From the NCBI GenBank assembly GCA_003171235.1, contig PMYM01000062.1, positions 2,247-10,234 on the forward strand: a stretch of DNA of 7,988 nucleotides. Direction: 5' to 3'. The translations under genes were made by a program, and so were the position numbers. Positions 4,356 through 7,988 of the stretch are shown piece after piece. The notes under the pieces are model-generated. The model saw only the letters and a list, made by a program, of their open reading frames with translations, did no database searches and was not told where the DNA came from. Origin of the DNA: Phycisphaerales bacterium. Its GTDB lineage: Bacteria; Planctomycetota; Phycisphaerae; SM23-33. Numbering within the stretch: the stretch's first letter is position 1; each line of letters opens with the position of its first letter.

Positions 4356-7298
4356 TTACAGCGCTATCGCCAACAGGTCATCGGGCTGGATGCCCAATTC
4401 CAACCCGCGGGCAGGCGCGGCCTTGACCGGACGGTCCTTCCGTGGAATTCGAGTGCCGTTGCCGGGCAGACTATTCACACACGTCGACTCGGCAAACTTA
4501 AACTCCATCGGTCTAATCGGGCAGGCCGTCGAATCTCCGAGTCTGGCCGATAAGGCCAAGGCGGCCGCCCCTGATGCCGCCCTCTGCCGTGACACTGCCG
4601 CCGGAGGAATTCCCGCCGGCGACGAGCCTGTAATGAGGGCGAGACTATCGGCTGAGAAGGACAACGTTTGGTTCTCCGCCGGTACGGGCAGGTCCAGAAA
4701 TCGGCCGAAGTGGGCTTCCAGGATTTGATAGTCGGCGAAGCTCACCGCCCCATCGGCGTCGAAGTCGCCGCCGGACCAGTTCTGCCCGGCCAGGCCGAAG
4801 TGCGCTTCCAGCATCTGGTAGTCCGCAAAGGCCACCACGCCGTCGCAGTTGGCATCGCCCGGCCAGGCCACCAGCAGCTGCCCGCTGGCCGTCGAGGTGT
4901 TGCCGGCAACGTCGGTAACCGCAGCGGTCACGGTATAAATGGCCGGCGCCAGGGCGGGCACAATCGTCCCTGCCGGCAGACTCCAGGCAGTCTGGCCGCT
5001 GACGCTGATCGCATAAACCTGGCCGTTGACGGTAACGTGGCCGCTGGAGGCGCCCGAGGTGGCGTCAGAAACCGTTCCGGTCAAGGCGGGACTCGTGTCG
5101 CCGGTAGCCAAGTTGTCAACGGCCACGACCGGAGGCACGGTATCAATCGTGACCACAAGCGGCGGGGAACTATCCGACACGTTGCCGGCTACGTCCACAG
5201 CCCGCACTCGTATCGTGTGCGTACCGTCGGCCAATTTGCTCCATGTATAGGTGGCGCCTTGGCGGTAGATGTTGCTCCCGTCCGAGGAATTGTCCCACCC
5301 GAAGCGATAGTACGGGGAAGCGGAAATGCTGATCACCGGCGTGTTCACGTTGGTGAGGTTGTCGGTCGGGTCCCCGCTGTCGCTGCCGGGTATGAGCGTC
5401 GGGGCAGGCGGCGTGGCGGGCTTGTCGGTGATAATGGTTAGCACAAAGGGGTCCGACAGCGGCGTCTCGTTCCCGGCTGCGTCTATGGCCTTAAGCGTGT
5501 AGCTGTGGGTGCCAGTGAGTTGATTCGTGAGCGTGTAGCTTACAACTCCGCTGAAGGAGTGTTGTACAGGTGTGATCGACACGCCGTCCCGGTACATCTG
5601 AAGGCCTGCGCTGGTGTTAACGCTGAAGTCAAGAGTAGTGGCGTTGGTAATGTGGTCGTAGGGGCTCAGGCCGGTATCGCTTCTCAAGATAATGCTCGGC
5701 GAGGAAGACTCCACGAGCCGGGCGACGATAAGATAATCCTGTGAAGTGCCGCTTTGAAAGGCATCGCCGGCCACAAGGATTTTCCCATCCGGCAAAATGG
5801 TCATCGAAGGGGACGGATACATGGTGCCTATTGGGTCGTTCACAGTCCGGCCGTTGTAGCCGAAGGCGGAATCAAAGGTCCCGTCGGAATTGAAACGTAT
5901 AAAGCTTTGGCTGTAACCGAGGGGGCTATTGGCACTGTTGATAGCGAGCATGAGGATCTTGCCGTCTGGCTGAACCGCGGCTGTGGACCCGGCAAAGCTT
6001 GGGTTATTAAATGGAAATGGAAGGGCTCTAAAACTATTGTCAACGTTGGTCATGAACTGCGTATCAATCTGCCCGTTGCTGTCGAACCTGCAAATGCCAT
6101 AGCCGCCGTATTGAGTACTGAAACCGCTGACGACTATCTTGCCGTCCGCCTGAAGGGAGACCGGGTACTTATACAGCCACAGATCATTGCCAAAGTGAGC
6201 TCTTCCCCCCGTACCGAAACTGGTATCCAGATTCCCCGAACTGTCGAAGCAAACCATGAAGAATGCGGGCGAACCGCCGGTTACAAGTATCCTGTCTCCC
6301 GAGAGAATAAAGACCTGGTCATATCCTGTGGAATACGCCGATACTGGCGTTACGGCCACCCCAGCATTGCCAAAGGCAAGATCAGGATTGCCGCTGTCGT
6401 CGTAACGTACGGCAAAAAAGTTCGATCCCGTACACCCCGCGACCACGATCTTGCCATTGGGCTGGACCGCGGCCGCTGAGGGGGCGGCCCCACCAAGGCC
6501 GATATTCGTGATTGCTATTCCCCCTGTGCCAAATGTTGGATCAAGATTGCCTTGGCTGTCGTAGCGGACGACGGCAATGATTCCATTCCAATCTGCCTGC
6601 CCGAGAGCCAGTATCTTGCCATCGGGCCCAACGGCGACGCCGTAGATGGTGGAGTTGCCGGTTCCCACCTGCGTCACGACCGTGCCGCCGGTGCCAAATG
6701 TCCCGTCCAGACTACCGCTGGCGTCCAGGCGCGTCACACTGAAGCAACTGACGCCTCCCGAGGTGATTGGCTGCGCGATCAGCGTCTTTCCGTCCGGCTG
6801 GAAGGCCGTAAAGGTGTTCATCCAACCCTCTAGGACATTGGTGATGCCATAGGTGCCGAATGACGGGTCCAGGCCGATCATGTGATTGGGAGCAAGGGTG
6901 TCGATGGTGACGGTCAGGCCGGCTGAGTCGGGCGATTCGTCCATGCCCAGCTCGATCTGCCGGGCGGTGAAGACGTGCGGGCCGTCGGGCAGGTCCTGGC
7001 TGCCGTTGGTGGCCACGATGGTGCTGGGACTTAACCCCGCGGCCGTGCCGATCAGCACGTTATCGCAATACAGGTTGATCGTTGCACCCGACTTGGTGGA
7101 GGACATCTGGAACTCAAGGTGGGCGTCGGCGGTGCTGTTGTCGAGCTTGGTGAGGTTGTCGTAGCTGTAAGTGCCGGTGTCGAATGCATCCCGCAGGTCG
7201 GGCACGCCCGGCACGGCTGAGGCAGCGAGCATGAAGCGCGGCTCCAAGCCTTCAATCATGGCCCCTGCCAGCGGCGAAAGCTTGCGGCGATTACGCAT
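4356..7298 (-). CDS. LEPR-motif surface protein: delta-60 propeller, Ig-like domains and dockerin-like repeats
   Basis: This 980-residue protein is probably exported or surface-attached. The N-terminus is basic (MRNRRK), then GLEPRFMLAAS (17-27), a LEPR-XLL-type planctomycete motif (here Phe-Met-Leu). A first Ig-like domain covers about 45-135. Seven delta-60-type repeats follow (about 141-530), with LDxxFGTGG turns and QPDGKILVAG strands, probably one seven-bladed beta-propeller. Three bacterial Ig-like domains span about 535-625, 630-720 and 721-810, each with a D-x-A-G-N motif near its end. A dockerin-like calcium-binding pair lies at 814-865. A 115-residue tail of low complexity ends in QPDDLLAIAL. 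No enzyme motif is seen, so a structural, adhesive or carbohydrate-associated role is inferred. The ATG at 7298 is chosen because GGGAGG precedes it; a longer open frame to 7541 would run through the promoter. It is transcribed alone and converges on the glycosidase gene. Confidence 0.88.
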   Translation of the reverse strand: MRNRRKLSPLAGAMIEGLEPRFMLAASAVPGVPDLRDAFDTGTYSYDNLTKLDNSTADAHLEFQMSSTKSGATINLYCDNVLIGTAAGLSPSTIVATNGSQDLPDGPHVFTARQIELGMDESPDSAGLTVTIDTLAPNHMIGLDPSFGTYGITNVLEGWMNTFTAFQPDGKTLIAQPITSGGVSCFSVTRLDASGSLDGTFGTGGTVVTQVGTGNSTIYGVAVGPDGKILALGQADWNGIIAVVRYDSQGNLDPTFGTGGIAITNIGLGGAAPSAAAVQPNGKIVVAGCTGSNFFAVRYDDSGNPDLAFGNAGVAVTPVSAYSTGYDQVFILSGDRILVTGGSPAFFMVCFDSSGNLDTSFGTGGRAHFGNDLWLYKYPVSLQADGKIVVSGFSTQYGGYGICRFDSNGQIDTQFMTNVDNSFRALPFPFNNPSFAGSTAAVQPDGKILMLAINSANSPLGYSQSFIRFNSDGTFDSAFGYNGRTVNDPIGTMYPSPSMTILPDGKILVAGDAFQSGTSQDYLIVARLVESSSPSIILRSDTGLSPYDHITNATTLDFSVNTSAGLQMYRDGVSITPVQHSFSGVVSYTLTNQLTGTHSYTLKAIDAAGNETPLSDPFVLTIITDKPATPPAPTLIPGSDSGDPTDNLTNVNTPVISISASPYYRFGWDNSSDGSNIYRQGATYTWSKLADGTHTIRVRAVDVAGNVSDSSPPLVVTIDTVPPVVAVDNLATGDTSPALTGTVSDATSGASSGHVTVNGQVYAISVSGQTAWSLPAGTIVPALAPAIYTVTAAVTDVAGNTSTASGQLLVAWPGDANCDGVVAFADYQMLEAHFGLAGQNWSGGDFDADGAVSFADYQILEAHFGRFLDLPVPAENQTLSFSADSLALITGSSPAGIPPAAVSRQRAASGAAALALSARLGDSTACPIRPMEFKFAESTCVNSLPGNGTRIPRKDRPVKAAPARGLELGIQPDDLLAIAL
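4704..4859 (-). other. Dockerin-like double calcium-binding repeat (within the surface protein)
   Basis: Residues 814-865 contain two copies of a loop-helix unit: GDANCDGVVAFADYQMLEAHFG and GDFDADGAVSFADYQILEAHFG. Each carries an EF-hand-type calcium loop (D815, N817, D819, D826; and D845, D847, D849, D856). The near identity of the FADYQ-LEAHFG helices shows a recent or well-kept duplication. In cellulosomes such pairs bind cohesins, but in planctomycetes their partner is generally unknown, and no cohesin is visible here. Confidence 0.82.
5709..6878 (-). repeat. Seven delta-60-type repeats (predicted beta-propeller, within the surface protein)
   Basis: Spaced about 50-60 residues apart are seven turn motifs: LDPSFGTYG (143), LDGTFGTGG (197), LDPTFGTGG (252), PDLAFGNAG (305), LDTSFGTGG (357), IDTQFMTNV (411) and FDSAFGYNG (475). 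They alternate with seven strand motifs of QPDGKILVAG type at about 167, 224, 279, 332, 383, 443 and 502. The fourth strand motif (LSGDRILVTG) and the sixth turn (IDTQFMTNV) are degenerate. Seven units suggest a closed seven-bladed propeller. DNA identity between the units is low, so this is an old protein repeat and not a recent tandem duplication. Confidence 0.8.
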
Positions 7299-7302
7299 GA
7301 AT

Positions 7303-7308
7303 CCTCCC
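7303..7308 (-). promoter_or_regulatory. Ribosome binding site of the LEPR-motif surface protein
   Basis: GGGAGG on the minus strand lies 4 bases before the ATG at 7298 and sets the start. Spacing is slightly short but acceptable. Confidence 0.7.
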
Positions 7309-7395
7309 TTCACGAAACTCTTGCCTTTACATCCGACGGCCGCATGAATCCGACAAGCCGGCCTTAAAGAGGTGCAGCGGCGGCCCGGGACATCG

Positions 7396-7423
7396 ATTTT
7401 AAGGCAGATGCCCATTACGTCAA
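7396..7423 (-). promoter_or_regulatory. Sigma-70-like promoter of the surface-protein gene
   Basis: On the minus strand TTGACG (7423-7418) and TAAAAT (7401-7396) are separated by 16 bases; each element matches 5 of 6 consensus positions. Transcription would begin near 7389, leaving a leader of about 90 bases before the ATG at 7298. No clear operator palindrome overlaps it, so the gene may be constitutive or controlled at another level. Confidence 0.6.
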
Positions 7424-7485
7424 GACCTTTGCTCGAAGCTCCGGGCCCGTATTCTTTGTGCCACCCGCAAGCGGAGGGAGGCGCA

Positions 7486-7519
7486 ACTTGGGGGTGCCGG
7501 GTTTCTCGCACCCCCAAGT
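7486..7519. repeat. Perfect 12-bp inverted repeat with 10-base loop
   Basis: Arms ACTTGGGGGTGC (7486-7497) and GCACCCCCAAGT (7508-7519) are exact reverse complements around a 10-base loop. The stem is very stable. There is no T-run on the minus strand after it, so a classical intrinsic terminator for the right-edge gene is not shown, although it lies downstream of that gene and upstream of the next promoter, where a terminator would be expected. It may instead be one copy of a dispersed palindromic repeat. Confidence 0.65.
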
Positions 7520-7722
7520 ACAAAACGCTTGAGGATGGCACGAGTTCGCAAGACAGGTTGACCTTGTTGATTCCCCGCCTCCCCTACTCCTCTGACAGCC
7601 CTACCGGAAGAACGATGGGAGAGCGCTGGAGGGTTTCTCCCGCCCTACCGACCGGGGGCGGCGGGCAGGCGTTGGGAATCGCTCAAGCCGGCGCGTTGCG
7701 GGGCGGCCGCCGGGGCGCGGGA

Positions 7723-7988
7723 TCAACTGGCTGAGCGGCTGGCGGGGGATGTGGTCTTGGCCCAACTGGCCGGGCGGGTGGCGGAGGTTGCGGCCGCCGA
7801 GCGGGCGGGCGGGAGATAGCTCACGCCAGGCGGCCCCTGGATAGTTGGTTTCCAGGGCTGGTAGATCAGCAGGATCAGGGCCAGGCCCACCGCCGCCGCG
7901 CAAATTACGATCATGGCAATGAGGATGATGCGATTGCGGCGATCCAGGGCGGTGGGCGGGGCGGGGAGAGGCCCTTGCCGGTTTGCCG
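7723..7988 (-). CDS. C-terminal part of a single-pass membrane protein, cut by the right edge
   Basis: The frame is open from the right edge to a TGA at 7725-7723, giving at least 87 residues. In order it shows a Pro/Ala-rich stretch (about 10 residues), a basic D-R-R-N-R patch, one strong membrane segment (IILIAMIVICAAAVGLALIL, about 20-39, then LIYQPW), and an Ala/Pro/Ser-rich tail of about 45 residues that is probably disordered. The basic patch before the membrane segment suggests an N-in, C-out single-pass protein whose main domain, if any, lies beyond the window. An ATG at 7914 sits inside the hydrophobic stretch and has no Shine-Dalgarno, so the true start is probably outside. A competing open frame on the same strand (7601-7903) is Arg/Pro/Gly-rich and featureless. 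The product is not recognised. Confidence 0.55.
   Translation of the reverse strand, partial: ANRQGPLPAPPTALDRRNRIILIAMIVICAAAVGLALILLIYQPWKPTIQGPPGVSYLPPARSAAATSATRPASWAKTTSPASRSAS

Larger units (their letters stand above)
7299..7722. other. Intergenic region of 424 bases between two minus-strand genes
   Basis: No convincing gene lies here. From the right it holds a direct repeat of GCCCTACCG (7598-7606 and 7642-7650), a short dyad GGGAGA/TCTCCC (7617-7622 and 7636-7641), a 12-bp perfect hairpin (7486-7519), the promoter of the surface-protein gene (7396-7423) and its leader with the RBS. The open frames that cross it on both strands lack RBS support and recognisable protein features. Confidence 0.6.

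Noticed and set aside
4668..6479. Several plus-strand open frames opposite the surface-protein gene
   Set aside because: They have no RBS and no protein-like motifs, and they lie entirely inside a well-supported minus-strand gene.
7299..7541. N-terminal extension of the surface protein by 81 residues
   Set aside because: It would pass through the promoter and leader. The LEPR-type N-terminus and the GGGAGG site fix the start at 7298.
7598..7650. Direct repeat GCCCTACCG and dyad GGGAGA/TCTCCC as a terminator or attachment site
   Set aside because: The copies are short in GC-rich DNA, there is no T-run, and there is no integrase or tRNA nearby to support an att site.
7372..7734. Plus-strand open frame of 120 codons in the intergenic region
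   Set aside because: There is no RBS or motif, and it overlaps the minus-strand promoter, the hairpin and the membrane-protein gene end.
7601..7903. Minus-strand open frame of 100 codons at the right end
   Set aside because: It is Arg/Pro/Gly-rich without features. The alternative frame on the same strand contains a clean membrane segment and stays open to the window edge.

Overview
The window looks like chromosomal DNA of a high-GC planctomycete, most likely a Phycisphaerae-type lineage. The best evidence is the protein at the right: its N-terminus carries a GLEPRFML segment, the LEPR-XLL type motif I associate with planctomycete surface proteins. It also has delta-60 propeller repeats, bacterial Ig-like domains and a type I dockerin-like pair near the C-terminus. 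Two short inverted repeats of kinds I recall from environmental planctomycete genomes sit between genes. The lineage is inferred from protein style, not from a marker gene.

Left part (1-4306): a truncated gene leaves the window to the left on the minus strand. It diverges from a plus-strand run of four genes: a Fur-family regulator, a small lipoprotein with TolB/WD40-like sequence blocks, a xylose-isomerase-like TIM barrel protein (sugar phosphate isomerase/epimerase family), and a 598-residue TIM-barrel glycosidase-like protein with a DUF4832-like C-terminal domain. fur and the lipoprotein gene overlap by 4 bases, and the next gaps are 28 and 52 bases, so all four could be one transcript. 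The divergent intergenic region holds a compact AT-rich palindrome similar to a Fur box. It lies inside the spacer of a good sigma-70-like promoter for the left-edge gene, which suggests that metal-responsive regulation of that gene, and probably of fur itself, starts here. The last two genes read as a carbohydrate-handling pair; no substrate can be named.

Middle junctions: an inverted repeat made of 9-base CACNAAGNN units lies between the isomerase and glycosidase genes. It supplies the isomerase's last 22 codons and its stop. A perfect 8-bp-stem hairpin lies between the convergent glycosidase and surface-protein genes.

Right part (4356-7988, minus strand): a 980-residue secreted or surface multidomain protein has a clear RBS and a strong promoter (TTGACG-16-TAAAAT) with a leader of about 90 bases. 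A 424-base intergenic region follows, with a 12-bp perfect hairpin. At the right edge is the C-terminal part of a single-pass membrane protein. There is no tRNA, rRNA, CRISPR array, transposase or integrase. I see no clear new defence or mobile system; the most interesting items are the divergent Fur-type control region, the repeat-derived gene end, and the uncharacterised isomerase/DUF4832 pair.
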